The translations under genes and the position numbers were made by a program. The notes under the pieces were generated by a model. The model made no database searches. It saw only the letters and a program-made list of their open reading frames with translations, and was not told the DNA's origin. A stretch of 64,000 nucleotides of DNA from Mermis nigrescens (Eukaryota; Nematoda; Enoplea; Mermithida; Mermithidae), in the NCBI GenBank assembly GCA_036768485.1, contig JAVLUZ010000142.1:5586729-5650728 (forward strand), given 5' to 3'. Below are positions 30,058 to 42,179 of this stretch, piece by piece (the stretch's first letter is position 1; each line of letters begins with the position of its first letter).

Positions 30058-31060
30058 ATTACTTGTTATTAATCTTTAAGCCGCACCGCGCCAATTGCAG
30101 CATTTTTATCGACGTCTGGAACATCACTATGATTGAAAATTTTTATCTTCTGCACGGATTTGGCTAGTTTTTGTAATGCAAAAATGCGTTTTAGAGAGCT
30201 AAAATTTCAAAATTTTCTGGCGCTGCGTGCCATTTGATAAATTATAGTTTTTATTGTCAAAAGCGACTTCAGAATTGGCTAAAATGCTTTACTGGAGGAA
30301 GGAAATTCAAGTTTCAACAGAAATAACATGTATACTGATCGTGATGTTTCTAGTAGAGCGCGGAATTTTTATACAAAAAGTGCATCAAAGACCACTGCGC
30401 TTGGTCACGGTTTTTCTAGATTTCAGCCTGCGCTGATTATATCGGTCTTATTTTTAGACTGCAAAAGTAAACGCATAAGCGAGTAATATATAGGTACCTA
30501 AGCGAAATAAAAAGCGAGTTGTTCTGACATCTTGTTTAGAAGCTTAAATTAGAACGATGGCTTTAATCTTTGATGACCGTGGCTTTACATTGGCTGATCT
30601 TTACTATTATTTCAGAATTTTCCGCGCTTCGCGCCGGATTGATGTAATTTTACATTTGTTATTGATGTCAAGGCCGTGCCGCACCGATCACTGCACTTCT
30701 ATCGACAGCTTGTTCTAGAACTTTAATATGATTGAAGATTCTTATCTTCTGCACGTATTTTTTCGAACATTTTTTGTAATGCGAAAATGCTTTTTAGAGG
30801 TGAAATTTTAAAATTTTCCATCGCGCTTCGCATCGGATTAATTTAATTTAATCACTCGCTATTGAATCTTTAGGCCGCTGCCGCGCCGATTGCAGCTATT
30901 TTATCGCAGGAATGCGTTTTAGAGAAGAGAGGTGAAATTTCGGAATTTTCTGGCGCTTCGCGCCATTTCGTTAAAAGATTGAGTTTTTATTCTTCGATGA
31001 GACTACAGAAATTGGCTAAAGTGCACTAGTGAAGGTCTGAAATGCAAATTTAGAAGATAG
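30058..31060 (+). repeat. Tandem/segmental repeats with GCGCTTCGCGCC hairpins
   Basis: Segments starting near 30178, 30785 and 30905 share ATGCGTTTTAGAG, AAATTTCAAAATTTTCTGGCGC-like and CCGC(A/T)CCGCGCC words, indicating an old duplicated repeat with a period of about 600-700 bp. No protein is encoded. Confidence 0.55.
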
Positions 31061-33083
31061 AACATATTACTGATCGTTATATTCATTGCAGTACAATAAA
31101 TTTACAATAACAAAATGTTCAAAAACTCGTTTTGTGTCTCGCCATTTTATGTGGGATGGAATTTCTGCAAAAAAACATCGGTTTTTCAGCATGAGCGCTC
31201 AATTTTTTGAATGTTTTTTAGACCCCTCCCCTCCAAATGCGAACCAAAACTTGGAATGTGAAAAAAATTTTGTGTATGGTTTTCATTGTGAAGAAAATCG
31301 CTAGACAAAAAACGGTGCTGCCAGGCCCTTATCCAGGATTCTGTTTTGGGATAGGGGCACGTCCAAAATTTTTAAAAAAATAAGAGGAGTCAAAATATGA
31401 ATTTAAAAAGACATTATTCGACCACAAGAGCTGTACAATTTGTAAATTTAGCTACCCAGTAGGAATGTCTTGGTCTCAGGTTTTCCGAAAAAGCTGGTTC
31501 CGGTTCCAGTTCTCAGAAAATCAGAATCGTCGGTTCTGGTTCTGGTCCCGGTTCTTACGAAAATTAAAACGCAACGGTTCTGGTTCTTGGACCTGGGAAC
31601 CGGCGTTTCCGGCTCCAGTTCCGGTTATCGGTTCCTGTAATAAGTATTTAAGCTATGACTGCATGCAACTTGGTCGAAAATATTGTTGGAAACTTATTAT
31701 CAGAAAATCCGATGAAGGAGCTTCATCAGTGCACTATGCTACGTAACAGTTGTATTTCTAAATGTATTTTAAATCTGTTTTAAATCTATTTCATTCAATC
31801 TGCTTCACATTTTTCTGAAATGTGCAAGCAGTTTATTTTTTATAATGTAAGCGATGAAGCAATGAAACAAACTGTGTTATGCTAGCTTCAAATTTGTAGT
31901 AACTCGCATAATAAATTCATTTGATTCTGAATAAATTTAACAAGAGGTGGCGTAACACTTCAAAAAATTTGAGCAACTTTAACGGCGCTAATAGGAGGAC
32001 TATGAAGGGTAATAGGACTATGGAGGGTAGAATTATATTTAATTGAGAGTTAGTCATCTCTTTGATGAAATATCATCAGCAAATTAACGTCAGTTACTTG
32101 TAGCAAATGACACCTTGCTTTTTGAAAAGCAGTGAGGTGCAAAATAAGGTTTCATAAAGTTTTGGAGTCTTAGCTTTTAGATATGATCATTTTCATTGAG
32201 AGATTCTCTGCAATTCAGAAATTCATATTAATTTGCAAAGAACAGTCGTTATTGCTAAAGTAGTTGCAATAAAATTATATTTAAAAGTGAAAATACGGTA
32301 CAAAGCTTCAGAATATTTGATAGATTTAAACCGGAAGAAGAAAAATGACTTAACTCCTTGCTTCTTTCTTAACAAGCATTTGTCTCGATTTAAATTTAAA
32401 TTGTTAAAAACTACATCACAATATTTCTTGAACATTTGCCTAAAAGAACAGGGCTAAGGCTGAAATCGCCCTTTTTGTCCCTAATTATATTTCTGACACA
32501 AAGCCAGCTCATAAAATAAAGTCACTAATAACTGGCGGGAAGTGCCAGATAAATTACAGAAATTATACTTAACAATAGACTGAAAGCATTTTAAAATATT
32601 TTGGGCTTACATTATGTTGGACCTACGAAACAGCGCGCATCCTTCAACTCAAACTCTTTATTGCAGTAGAAAATTAAATATTTGCATCACTTATTAATAT
32701 CAGCACCTTGCTCGTGCTTTAAATAAATAAGGAAAATTTATTAGAAATTTTCAGCTTATATGTAGAATTATAATTATAAGTGCTGATTTGTTGTTTTATT
32801 TTTAAATTTTATTTAAACTCACTTGAAGTCTTCTTTCCAATATGATATATCAATCAGGTACTACTTAATTTAATCAGAATTTCTCAGCTTCAAAAGTTGG
32901 AGTCGAAGTAGAACTCTTGATACATAATCGGCTTGTGCAGCTTAGCTTGAGAAGTTAGAAACGTGTTTAATGCAAAGCAGAAAACTCTAAAATTTGTATA
33001 CAAACATGCTATAAAAACTGATTTTAGTGCAAAATGTTGTCTGTCAACAGATAAGTTCTCAAGATTATATGTATAATCACAGG

Positions 33084-33943
33084 TAGAGCTGTGCCGGGGC
33101 CGCCTTTTTTGCCGGGGCCGGGGCCGGGGCCTAGGCCCCGGTGTTGGGGCCAGGGCCTGGCCGGGGCCAATAATAGCGTGCTTTACCATGCTTATAGTAT
33201 GACCCTGCCCTACCCCTTATATGTACCTATGCATATATTCTTGCTTGTAGATATGCACGTCAAGCGTTAATATTTGTTGGGATTACAAGATATAACAGAA
33301 CATGGGCATCGGGGGATCTAAACCCCCAGAATTCACTTTCTCCCCTCCCCCAAAGAATCCGCTAGACCCCCCAGAAATTGATTTTCAGAATTTTTTCTGT
33401 TTTTCTGCGGTTTTTTGATGCTAATGGATAGCTCTCATTGAGAAACGCGAGAAAACGGTGTTTTTTCGCTCTACCATATATTATCAGGCACTTTTTGACT
33501 TTGAAAAATTTGGGACCCCTAGAATTTTTGAGCTGCCCATGTATGGATTTAACTCCTCTGACTTGGATGCGTTTCTCAATGTGCTTTACTTTGCACTTTT
33601 TTTAGGCTTATTATTCTATTTGTTCTGATAGACGTAGCTGTCTGCTACCAAGCAAGCTGGAAATGCTCGTCTATATGAATTGCAATCTAAAATATGTCAA
33701 TTTTGATTATTAACTAGAAATTTTCACCAATCTGACATAGTGAAATAAAGATTTGAATTAGCAAGATCTGTGGTTTGATTGAAAGTTTGAAGGTAAATCT
33801 GCCCAAAACATTATCAATTTTCTACATTATAATCAACTCTAACATTCGCCCCGGCCCTGGTGCCGGGGCCAGCCTGGCCCCGGCCCGGGGCCGGGGCCTA
33901 GCCCCCGGCGCCGGGGCCGGGGCCTGGCCCCGGCACAGCTCTA
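33084..33943. mobile_element. hAT-like element with GGGGCC-rich ends, 8-bp TSD
   Basis: Inverted ends TAGAGCTGTGCCGGGGCC are flanked by a perfect ATCACAGG at 33076-33083 and 33944-33951. Tandem GGGGCC/GGCCCC occupies about 90 bp at each end. A Mutator-type MITE sits inside it. Confidence 0.85.
33298..33545 (-). mobile_element. Mutator-type MITE nested in hAT-like element
   Basis: A diverged member of the GTGGGC-ended family, flanked by GATATAACA and GATTTAACT (7/9). It is nested two levels deep. Confidence 0.65.
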
Positions 33944-34239
33944 ATCACAGGTACTTTTGTCCCTTGAGTTTTTGTTGTAAAATCTGAGAATCTATGCTTC
34001 TCCCTTTGCTCAAACATAATTCCTTTCTTTTTTTAGGAACCGAGAACCGATATAAAAAACCTTGGTTCCGGTCCCAGTTCTTAAAAATAAAAAAATCGGT
34101 TCCAGTTCCGATTATTGAAAAATTGAAAAATTGGTTCTCAATTTTGGTTCGAAAAATTGGTTGGTTCTAGCCGATTCTGGTTCCGATTCCGGTTAACTTG
34201 CACATCCCTACCACCCAGTTACCTTAAATATGGTGTAGA

Positions 34240-34545
34240 AGCCAATGGACATCTCCATGAAACAAATCTAATTTTCTGCATAAAACCTGTACAAAACAGA
34301 AGACATAGATGCAAAATACACTTTAGGTCGTATAAAGACTAGAAATGGAGTGTTTGAACCACACGTTTGGAACTGAATTGACTCTAATTATAATTGTGAA
34401 ATTTGGTGCAGAGCGTCAAAAATTTTTTGCGATCCTTGACAAAAAAAGCAAATGGGGTGTAGAGGAAAAAGTCATTCTCATATTTCATGTTGGGGTGGAG
34501 GGGGTACATGCCGTCTATCCCCCACTGGATACAGGCCTCGGACAG
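34240..34545 (+). repeat. Dispersed repeat shared with 10580-10870
   Basis: Shares CAGAAGACATAGATGCA, TTGTGAAATTTGG and AAAAAGCAAATGGGG in order with the other copy. Confidence 0.6.
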
Positions 34546-34749
34546 CGCATGGGCTAAGCCTGAGATAAATGGGGCGAAAATTGCTTTGCCCATTTTGCTC
34601 GCTCCACAGTTTTTGCCCCATGCATGCCTTAGGTTTAGCCCATGTCTGGCACTAATCAGAATTCTCAACCAATCACAGAAACTTCCATAATCATTCTATG
34701 AGACGTGGTAAACATAAATGGTAAATGGTCCACATATTTGTGGCTTACT

Positions 34750-34840
34750 CTCAAGATCGGGTGGCATAGCTGATTGATGAAGCTATTGCGTGGTAGAACA
34801 AAAGATCTGAGGATCAAAACTCGGCAGCTGCAAGTTATTT
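34750..34840 (+). other. Weak tRNA-like/SINE head
   Basis: TAGCTGATTGA (A-box-like) and GGATCAAAACTC (B-box-like) lie about 60 bp apart. No tail or second copy was seen. Confidence 0.25.
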
Positions 34841-35177
34841 TCTCTTTGTAATGAATATTGAAACCCATGAGGTATATTCATAGAACAAGGCAAGACGAGC
34901 AGAATGATAAACCGTTCCCAGCGATTTACTCAAAATGTGTCCCATAATTAAGGCTAGGTATCAAGCTAATTTTTAGGCTTCATCTGGCGTTTTCCTAAGA
35001 GCCTCATTTTTCTCAAGGATGCATTGCGCTCAACTTTCCTTTTGCAATATTATAGCGGTAAAATACTTGGCAAAATTGATGAAAAAGCTGGATACCGTAA
35101 GCCAAATGCAAGTCATGTTGAGGGGGTGCTTTTCAGGAAGCAAATGCTCTTAGGCTTGCTTAAAGGACAGCACTAAA

Positions 35178-35758
35178 TACAAGGTGGCCCATAAAAAGTC
35201 TACATTCCGATTTAACAGGTCATAAGTTTAGCTGATGGGAAAATGAAACCTTGAGACTGGCTGCATCAAATAGGTAAAAACTATTCTTTCAAACTGTAAA
35301 AAATTTTGGTCAGATGGTAGCGGTTTGGGCGCTAACAATGGTTTATTACCCTACTTTAATATTTTTTAACGCCAATAAGGTCATTGGTCCTGCCATCAGT
35401 TAGTGCCATTGTTTTGACGATATTCATCTTGAAATTTTCGCACTTAATAGGACGCTTATCTACTCTAAGAGCTTAAAAATGTAATGATTAACTTTTTGAC
35501 CAATGTATCGTCAAAAAAGTCAAAAACAGATACCCATATTCGCAGTAATGCAGAAAGCCTAGGGTTTAAACGATGTCAAAGTGAGGAATAAACAAGACAT
35601 AACTTACGAAGCGTTAACAGCTGGCCAAAATTTTTAACGAGGCTTAAACAAAGACATGTTTATTTATCTAGTGCAGCTGGTTTTAAAATTTTATGTCAAT
35701 AATTGCCCACATAATTATGTTATATTGGGGTGTAGCCTTTCTTATGAGTCACCCTGTA
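35178..35758. mobile_element. Mariner-like non-autonomous element
   Basis: Ends TACAAGGTGGCCCATAAAAA and (inverse) TACAGGGTGACTCATAAGAA are typical of mariner-like inverted repeats and sit at TA. It has no transposase ORF. A fragment of the same family is at 42180-42318. Confidence 0.75.
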
Positions 35759-35824
35759 TATTTGCCTAATTTGCGTATTATACATTTAAATGTGTATCTG
35801 CTAAATCTGACTCGTATCTGCTAG

Positions 35825-35981
35825 GAGAGAATGTCGCACTCTTTGTCAATAGCATCAATATCAAGCTTGCCGTCTGGTAGTTTTTATGTAACGAAACAGG
35901 GAAGAATCGTCGACCATACGAAGCCCGAAAATTTAGATCATACATGCCTCGTTCACCTTCGTGTTCTCGGCGGCAAAGGAG
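35825..35981 (+). CDS. SDE2: SDE2 homologue, exon ending in GGKGG cleavage motif
   Basis: Acceptor CGTATCTGCTAG precedes a 52-codon frame that ends in phase 1 at GGAG|GTAAAA. The peptide has LPSGSFYVTKQG and ends HLRVLGGKG(G). In SDE2 proteins the N-terminal ubiquitin-like fold ends in GGKGG and is cut there by deubiquitinase-like activity to release the functional C-terminal part. The exon carrying the very N-terminus was not found upstream. Exit phase 1 matches the two-base entry at 39357. SDE2 acts in pre-mRNA splicing and genome maintenance in yeast and humans. Confidence 0.85.
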
Positions 35982-36315
35982 GTAAAAAATTCGCCAATCA
36001 AAACTAACGTTTTTAGAAGATTTTAATTGTGAAAAACTCGGATGAATCGGCGAACCAGATTGAATCAAAGGGTTGCTTTTTCTTACGGTACCTACAAAAG
36101 CGAATAAGTCAACAGAACGGTTATGCGACCGACACTGGCTGAATCGTTGAAATGATATAATTTATTTTTTGAACTAAACAACAACTTTCGAAGCATTTTT
36201 TAATTAATGCGCAATTTTCGATTAAAGTTGTACATGGATCAAGGCTCAATATTTGATTAAAAATACTGAAAAGTATCCTTTATAGAGAATCGAAAAAAGT
36301 AAGATCCACTTTCTA

Positions 36316-37760
36316 GAGGTGTGCCGGCTACCTGGACCCGGACCCGAGCGGTCGGTTATACGACCAAAATTTTGAGCGCGGACCCGTACCCGAGGTTGTC
36401 CAAAACTTAAGACCAGGAACAGGACCCGGACCTGTCCAAGATTTGGGCCCGGACCCGACCTGAAGAGATATCGGGTCCGGGTTCAACCTGCAATTTTCTT
36501 CCCATTTTCCAGCATACATATAACCGCTCGAAATTTGGGGGGTCCCGGCCATTTTTAGGGAACGGAGATAAATGACCTCCATTTTTTGGTCAAAAACGGC
36601 TAAAAAACGCCTAAAAACAGCCAAAAAATGCAATTTTTAACAAAAATCGTGGATGGGGTTAAAATTCTTTCTGCTCCGAGCCCCTGTTACATTTATGTCT
36701 CCCAGTATTCGCGATTTTCTTAATTCTTAGAAAATGTGCTGTTTTGAGTGTTTTCCAGCTTTCTTCAGATTTTTCTTAATTTTCCAAGATGTGTTTCCAC
36801 GTTCTAGAAATCTAGAAAGATATAGCATCATTGGAAACACTAGAAATCGGTGTTTGACGCATATCCACCATTTTTTAGCAAACAAATAATATTCCGGTCT
36901 CACCCTACCATAATTCTTATGCTGTACGTGTCTGCACAAAACATCGAAAAGTTGAGCTTTTAAAGAATAAAAAGTCAAACTTTTTGTGGAATTTGCGACA
37001 GATACATATAACTCCTGTTTTGCTCATCTTCAGAAAACCACAAAATTTATTTTAAAGTGATTAAACCACACGCTCTACCGTCAAAAGTTGTGGAAGTGAT
37101 CTTGAAACGCAAAATACATTAAAAAGGTTTAGCCACGTAAAGTCGCGCATGAACACAATAAATAAATTTTCTCAATTAAGGTGATTCCCCCAGAATTATA
37201 ATCCTTGATACTAGGCTGCACACATGGGCGTGGGGGTTTGGGGGGTATGCACCCCCCAGAAGTTGAAATACCCCCCCCAGAAAACAAAATACTCCCCCAG
37301 AAAAAATTTTTTTTTGCTTTTTAGCAATTTTTTGATGCCATTGATAGAGCTTGATGAGAAACGTCGAAAAATGGTGTTTTTTTCGCCATACCCCATTTTT
37401 AAGGCCATTTTTGACCTTTAAAAAATTTTTTCACCACCCCCCCAGAACTTTGGTGCTGCCCACCTATGCTAGGCTGCGCGCAATAAACTGGAATTCGTGC
37501 ATTCAGCTGATTGTGTTGGAGTAATATGTGCACTAATATACATAATACCGCATGCAACAGCCATCTTTGTCATAATGTCGCATGCTAGAAATACTTTGTG
37601 AAGCACCTATAGTTTGGACTCGGTCAGACCCGGACCCGGACTCGATCGCGTCCAACTTTTTTCTGAACTCGGAACCTGACCTGGATTCGACTTTCTTGAA
37701 ATTTAGGATTTAGACTGGGACCCGGACCCAAGGTTACCTAAATTGGACCGGGTCCTAAGT
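36316..37760. mobile_element. hAT-like end(s) with GGACCCGG arrays
   Basis: TAGAGGTGTGCCGGCTACC at about 36314 is a hAT-like terminus followed by GGACCCGGACCC arrays. Similar arrays recur at 37620-37760. A matching right terminus was not found, so limits are provisional. Confidence 0.35.
37220..37468 (-). mobile_element. Mutator-type MITE, perfect 9-bp TSD
   Basis: A 249-bp family member flanked by exact CTAGGCTGC at 37211-37219 and 37469-37477, within an SDE2 intron. Confidence 0.9.
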
Positions 37761-38071
37761 TTTTGAATAAGAAAGCTAACGGCCTATTCGTCAGAATTGA
37801 AATTTTCGACTATTCATATTGATAACGAAAGGATTTTTGCCGATACATAGTTATATACCTTAAAATAGAGCTTAAATCAGCTTTACTACATCTGAATACT
37901 CTTCGGCTCTTTTTAAACCAGAAATTTCACCATGTGAATGAAATATTTAACAATGAGAGGCATTTATACATGCACTAGAGAGACGAATTTGCTTGTTTAA
38001 CTTTCCGCATTGCTAGAAAAAAGATAGAAAAACATGTTTTATATGGTTCAGGGAGAAAATCAGATGTAGAC

Positions 38072-38516
38072 CAGTGTTTATTTTTTTGTATTCGGGAAAG
38101 ATTTTTCCCGATGTACAAAGACTTCTGGAGACCGTCTTTGTACCTGTACAAAGATTTTTGGAAGACAAAAACTGCAAAAAGGTTTGAAATTCGCAAAATT
38201 TCTGGCGCTTTGCGCCGAAATGAGTAATTGTGTGTTCTATATATCTTTATAATGTCAGACATTGCACTTTGAATGGAAAAATGTCTAATTTTTCGACGGT
38301 TCGCGCCGTTTTGAGACGATCATTAGTGATTTTTGCCCTTAGAAACCCAGAAATTCGTTAAAATACTTTACCAAAGGTCGAACAACTGTTTTTTCTACAC
38401 TAAAATTGCTACTATACCATATTAAAGTACCCAAAAATTTGTGTGTACAAAATGTACAGAGACCTTTAAGGACCATATTTGTACATGTTCAAACGGACCT
38501 TGTACAAAAAACACTG
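38072..38516 (-). mobile_element. hAT-type MITE, GTACATGTAC family
   Basis: 445 bp from CAGTGTTTATTTTTTTGTAT to GTACAAAAAACACTG, flanked by ATGTAGAC and ATGTAGGC (7/8). Confidence 0.85.
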
Positions 38517-38648
38517 ATGTAGGCACACAAGGGGTGTTGTATCCGCGGGAGTACGAAAAACTAGCAACTGTACATGTAATAGGGGGTTTGGAGGATCCCC
38601 CACTCAAGTTCGGATCTCTCCTTTCCCCATCCGCCCTTCCCCCCAAAT

Positions 38649-39092
38649 CAGTGTTTTTTTGTACCAGGTCCCTTTGTAGATGAACAAAGATGGTTCCCAA
38701 AATCTTTGTACATTTTGTGCATGCAAATTTTTGGGTGCTATTATGTGGTATAGTAGCCTTTTCGGTGTGGTAAAACTGTTTTTTTCGACCTTTGGTAGTG
38801 TTTTTTTTGCCAATTTCTGAGTTTCTAATGACAAAAAATACTGAAAATTGTCTCAAAACGGCGCAAAGCGCCGAAAACTTTGGTATTTTTGCTTTCTAAA
38901 TGCAATTTCTGCCATTATAACGAGATATAGAACTAACAATTACTCATTTCGGCGCGAAGCGCAAAAATTTTTTGGGAATTTCAGACTTTTTTACAGTTTT
39001 TGTCTTCCCAAAAATCTTTGTACAGGTACAAGGACAGTCCCGGAAAGTCTTCGTACACCGGAAAAAATCTTTGTCGAATACAAAAAACCGTC
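38649..39092 (+). mobile_element. hAT-type MITE, GTACATGTAC family
   Basis: Full-length plus copy starting CAGTGTTTTTTTGTACCAGG. The right end is diverged and the TSD is poor (5/8). It is 130 bp from the minus copy at 38072-38516. Confidence 0.78.
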
Positions 39093-39356
39093 GTCCAAAG
39101 CCAGAAAATTTCTGACCCTCCCTCGGTTTTTGGAAAAACTTGCGATTTTTGGCAATTTTTAGGTGTTTTTTGGCCAAAAATTGTAGGTCATCCACCCTCC
39201 CCCTCTAAAAATGGCCGGGGATCCCCCTCTCAATATTTTGAGCCGTTACATGTACGTTATCAACGCATTTCACGCAATCAAATTTCTAGTCCTAACGTAG
39301 TCTGGTGGATAAAAAACTTATTTTTTCTGCTTTAGACATATAATTCGCGTTTTTAG

Positions 39357-39483
39357 GATTCGGCTCCCTTTTACGTTCATTCGGATCTCAGTTTTACAAA
39401 TCGACGAATCAAGACATGTGTAGAGATTTGTCCGGTAGGCGACTGAAGGATGTGAAAGACGAAGAGAAATTACAAAAATACAT
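39357..39483 (+). CDS. SDE2: SDE2 homologue, CRDLSGRRL exon (left part)
   Basis: Acceptor TTCGCGTTTTTAG is followed by two bases completing the glycine of GGKGG and then FGSLLRSFGSQFYKSTNQD, MCRDLSGRRLKDV and KDEEKLQKYI. FGS-LR--G-Q and CRDLSGRRL are the strongest SDE2 signatures. The frame stays open but leaves the SDE2-like sequence at 39483. There the 11 bases CAAAAATACAT (39473-39483) recur, in the same codon phase, at 40841-40851, from which SDE2-like sequence resumes. The segment between is therefore an insertion or an unusual intron. Confidence 0.88.
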
Positions 39484-39602
39484 AATAGATGCAAAAATGC
39501 GATTATCTGGGGGTCGGCCCAGCCCAGACACGCACAGCATGGGGATTCTGAAGGTGGGTGAAATTTTTAAGCGCATGTTGTAGGCCCTTAAATGGTGGAT
39601 AC

Positions 39603-39861
39603 CATACCTGGGCCTGGAGGGGGGTGGGGGTATGCACCCTCCAGAAGGCCGAATACCCCCCCCCAGAAATCAAAATACCCTCCCCCAGAATTCATTTTTT
39701 GAAATTTTTTTTCGTTTTTTTCGCAATTTTTTGTTGCCAGTGGATAGTACTCGAGGAGAAACGTTTAAGAATGCTGTTTTTCGCCTTACCACCATTTCTA
39801 AGACCATTTTTTGACCTTTGAAAAATCTTGCACCCCCAGAATTTCGGTGCTGCCCACCTAT
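39603..39861 (-). mobile_element. Mutator-type MITE, 8/9 TSD
   Basis: Flanked by GGTGGATAC (39594-39602) and GGTGGCTAC (39862-39870). Confidence 0.82.
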
Positions 39862-40130
39862 GGTGGCTACTGGCTACGCATCAAATACTCTTTCTCTTTC
39901 TAGAGCATAACGTCTTATACAAATAAGAAATAAAAATTAAATAAGTCGAACAAATTGAGCAATATACAGGTTAAAACATGTGTTCATGGCGTGAGGCGCC
40001 GTAAATTTGACACTTTCGAGCAAATGGGTAGCTAAAAACGCTTGAAAAATCTTTTTTTCTAAAAAAAATTTAGGGACAATTATAAAAAATGACGAATAGG
40101 AGGGTGGTGAAAATTTTTCTGGGGAAGGCG

Positions 40131-40639
40131 GTTGAAAAGGTGGGCAGCACCAAAAATCTTATGGGGTGCTAGATTTTTGAAAGGTTAAAAAAGTTCTGAA
40201 AAATGGTGGTATGGCGAAAAAAGGCCATTTTTAAACGTTTCTCATCGAGCGGTATCCATTGGCATCGAATACTCGCGAAAAAAATTTCTGAAATTGAATT
40301 GGGGGATTTCGGTTTTTTTTAGGTGGAGGTATTCGACCTTCTCGGAAAGAGGGTGCACACCATACGTGGGCAGCAAGAAAATTCTGGGGGAGGGGTGCGA
40401 GATTTTTCAGAGGTAAAAAATGGCCTTAAAAATGGTGGTATGGCGTAAAAAACACCATTTTTCGACGTTTCTCATCAAGCCACTATCCATTGGCATCAAA
40501 AATTGCGAAAAAAACGGAAAAAAATTTCGAAAATTGAATTCTGGGGGTATTTTGGTTTCTCGGGGGTGCATACCCCCAACCCCCACGCCCAGGTGTGGTG
40601 CACACCCCTGAACCCCCCCCCCCACGCCCACGTGTGGTG
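40131..40639 (+). mobile_element. Mutator-type MITE split by a younger copy of itself
   Basis: The left part (40131-40360) and right part (40606-40639, CCCACGCCCACGTGT) make one family member. The copy at 40361-40596 sits inside with its own duplication. Confidence 0.75.
40361..40596 (+). mobile_element. Mutator-type MITE, perfect 9-bp TSD, nested
   Basis: A 236-bp element flanked by exact GGTGCACAC at 40352-40360 and 40597-40605, inside an older copy of the same family. Confidence 0.9.
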
Positions 40640-40840
40640 GAACCCCCACCCCATCCCAGATCATGTACGGCTCAGCCCCAAATATTTTTTTAGACGTAGA
40701 ACGATGAGAAAAAACTTTTATTAATTTAATTTTGTTTAATTTATTTAATTTTATCAAGTTTAAATTTTCAGAAACGATTTTTTGGTCACCCCCATCCATC
40801 TATTTCCCATTTATTCTGATCTATCTATATGATTCCTTTT

Positions 40841-41012
40841 CAAAAATACATCGCTGGCATTGAAAAAAGGAAAGAAGAAAAGAAGCGAAAATTGGACGAA
40901 AAACACGCGAAATTAAAGGATTTCGACTATAGGACGGAAAAGTTTACTGATAAAGAATATTTTGAGAAGAAACAAAAAATTGTCGATGATGCTGGAGACG
41001 CAGTGTTGCAAG
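40841..41012 (+). CDS. SDE2: SDE2 homologue, coiled-coil exon (right part)
   Basis: Resuming at the repeated CAAAAATACAT, the frame reads KYIAGIEKRKEEKKRKLDE, a basic coiled coil, then KEYFEKKQKIVDDAGDAVLQG. It leaves in phase 1 at CAAG|GTTGCT. The Lys/Glu-rich helix following RRL and the short 'V-L-x-G' end agree with the SDE2 domain layout. Exit phase fits the two-base entry at 46134. The methionine at 40829 lies in the inserted DNA and is not a real start. Confidence 0.82.
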
Positions 41013-41065
41013 GTTGCTGTTGAATTTTTAGAAATTATAAACGAAGCTGTAATTCTGGTTGGGTC

Positions 41066-41467
41066 CATACATGATCTTGGGGGGTTTCAACCCCCTCCCC
41101 CGCAGAATCATTTTTCAACCCCCGCAAAAAATTTTTCACCCCCCAGAATTGGCGATTTTTCAAAAGTTTCCTAAACTTACCTAAAAATTGGTAGAAAAAG
41201 TGTCTTTTTTAAGGCTTTTTGGCTATCTATTTGCTCAAAATCGCCAAATTTTCGGCGCTTCGCGCCATATATTCATGTTATAAGCGATATATTGGTCAAT
41301 TTATTCGACTTTTTTCGAAATTTTTTTCATGATTTTATGCTCTAGAAGGATATAGTATCGTCAGAAACGCCAAAAAACGATGTTTTTTAACGCGTACCGG
41401 CCATTTTTGGGCCCAAAAAGGCACTTTAGGTTTTCACTCCCCTAGAATTCCCATGCTGTGCATGTAT
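41066..41467 (+). mobile_element. Second Mutator-type MITE family, perfect 9-bp TSD
   Basis: Ends CATACATGATCTTGGGG and (inverse) ATACATGCACAGCATGGG are flanked by exact GGTTGGGTC at 41057-41065 and 41468-41476. The core is GTATCGTCAGAAACGCCA. Related copies lie at 42436-43607 and 46330-46960. It is in the SDE2 intron. Confidence 0.85.
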
Positions 41468-41838
41468 GGTTGGGTCTGAAAAAATTTTTGACAAAAAATT
41501 AATGCTTTTTGAGGAAAAAGCGCCGTTTTTTATTTTTTTCAATTTTTTTAAATTTTTTCTCATTTAAGCTCTATCGCTTAGCATTAAAAAGTCACGAACG
41601 AATTTAAAAAAATACAATTCAAGGACATTGATTTTATGGCTCGAAAGTTTTTTTGGGTAAACAAATTAAAATTTTCCAATTTTGCCGGACCACATTCCAC
41701 TTTTTGTTGGTAATCAACGAAAAACGCCGAAATCGGCTAAAGGTAAATGATGTGCGTACATAAGTAAAGGATATCAGGTATAAATGAATGATAGTGAATA
41801 AATGACACGAATAGATATTGTCAAAAAAGGGTACCAAA

Positions 41839-42080
41839 CGTACGTGGGCATCACCGAAATTCTGGGGGAGGGGGTGAAAAAATTTTCAAAGGTCAAAAAA
41901 TGGTCTTAAAAGTGGTCGGATGGCGAAAAAACACTATTTTTCGACGTTTCTCATTGAACACTATCCAATGGCATCAAAAAATCGCTAAAAAAGCAAAAAA
42001 AATTTTCAAAATTTGAATTCTGGGGGTATTTCAACTTCTGGTGGGGGTGCATAAGCCCCCAACCTCCCACATCCACGTGT
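41839..42080 (+). mobile_element. Mutator-type MITE, perfect 9-bp TSD
   Basis: A 242-bp element flanked by exact GGTACCAAA at 41830-41838 and 42081-42089. This is the cleanest copy of the GTGGGC-ended family. Confidence 0.9.
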
Positions 42081-42179
42081 GGTACCAAATACTCAGTAGT
42101 AACAGAGAATACAGAAACCATGGGGTTTGAAACCTACTAAAGTTAGGTGTAAACAATCGCTATAGCGCATGCAACGACT

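Larger units (their letters stand above)
31460..34210. mobile_element. Large hAT-like element with GGTTCC-rich ends
   Basis: Ends TAGGAATGTC and (inverse) TAGGGATGTGCAAG are hAT-like, flanked by CTACCCAG (31452-31459) and CCACCCAG (34211-34218), 7/8 identical. Both ends hold GGTTCCGGTTCC-type arrays (31490-31640, 34060-34195). The interior is AT-rich with no transposase and carries a nested hAT element at 33084-33943. Confidence 0.75.
39484..40851. other. 1.37-kb insertion bounded by 11-bp repeat in SDE2 exon
   Basis: Bounded by CAAAAATACAT. It holds a Mutator-type MITE (39603-39861), a second copy broken by a third (40131-40639) and AT-rich filler. No GT-AG pair gives an in-frame join. One register gives AT...AC termini. 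Confidence 0.7.

Noticed and set aside
40829..41023. Stand-alone 64-residue ORF MIPFQKYIAG...
   Set aside because: Its first codons lie in the inserted DNA. From CAAAAATACAT on it is the continuation of an SDE2 exon.
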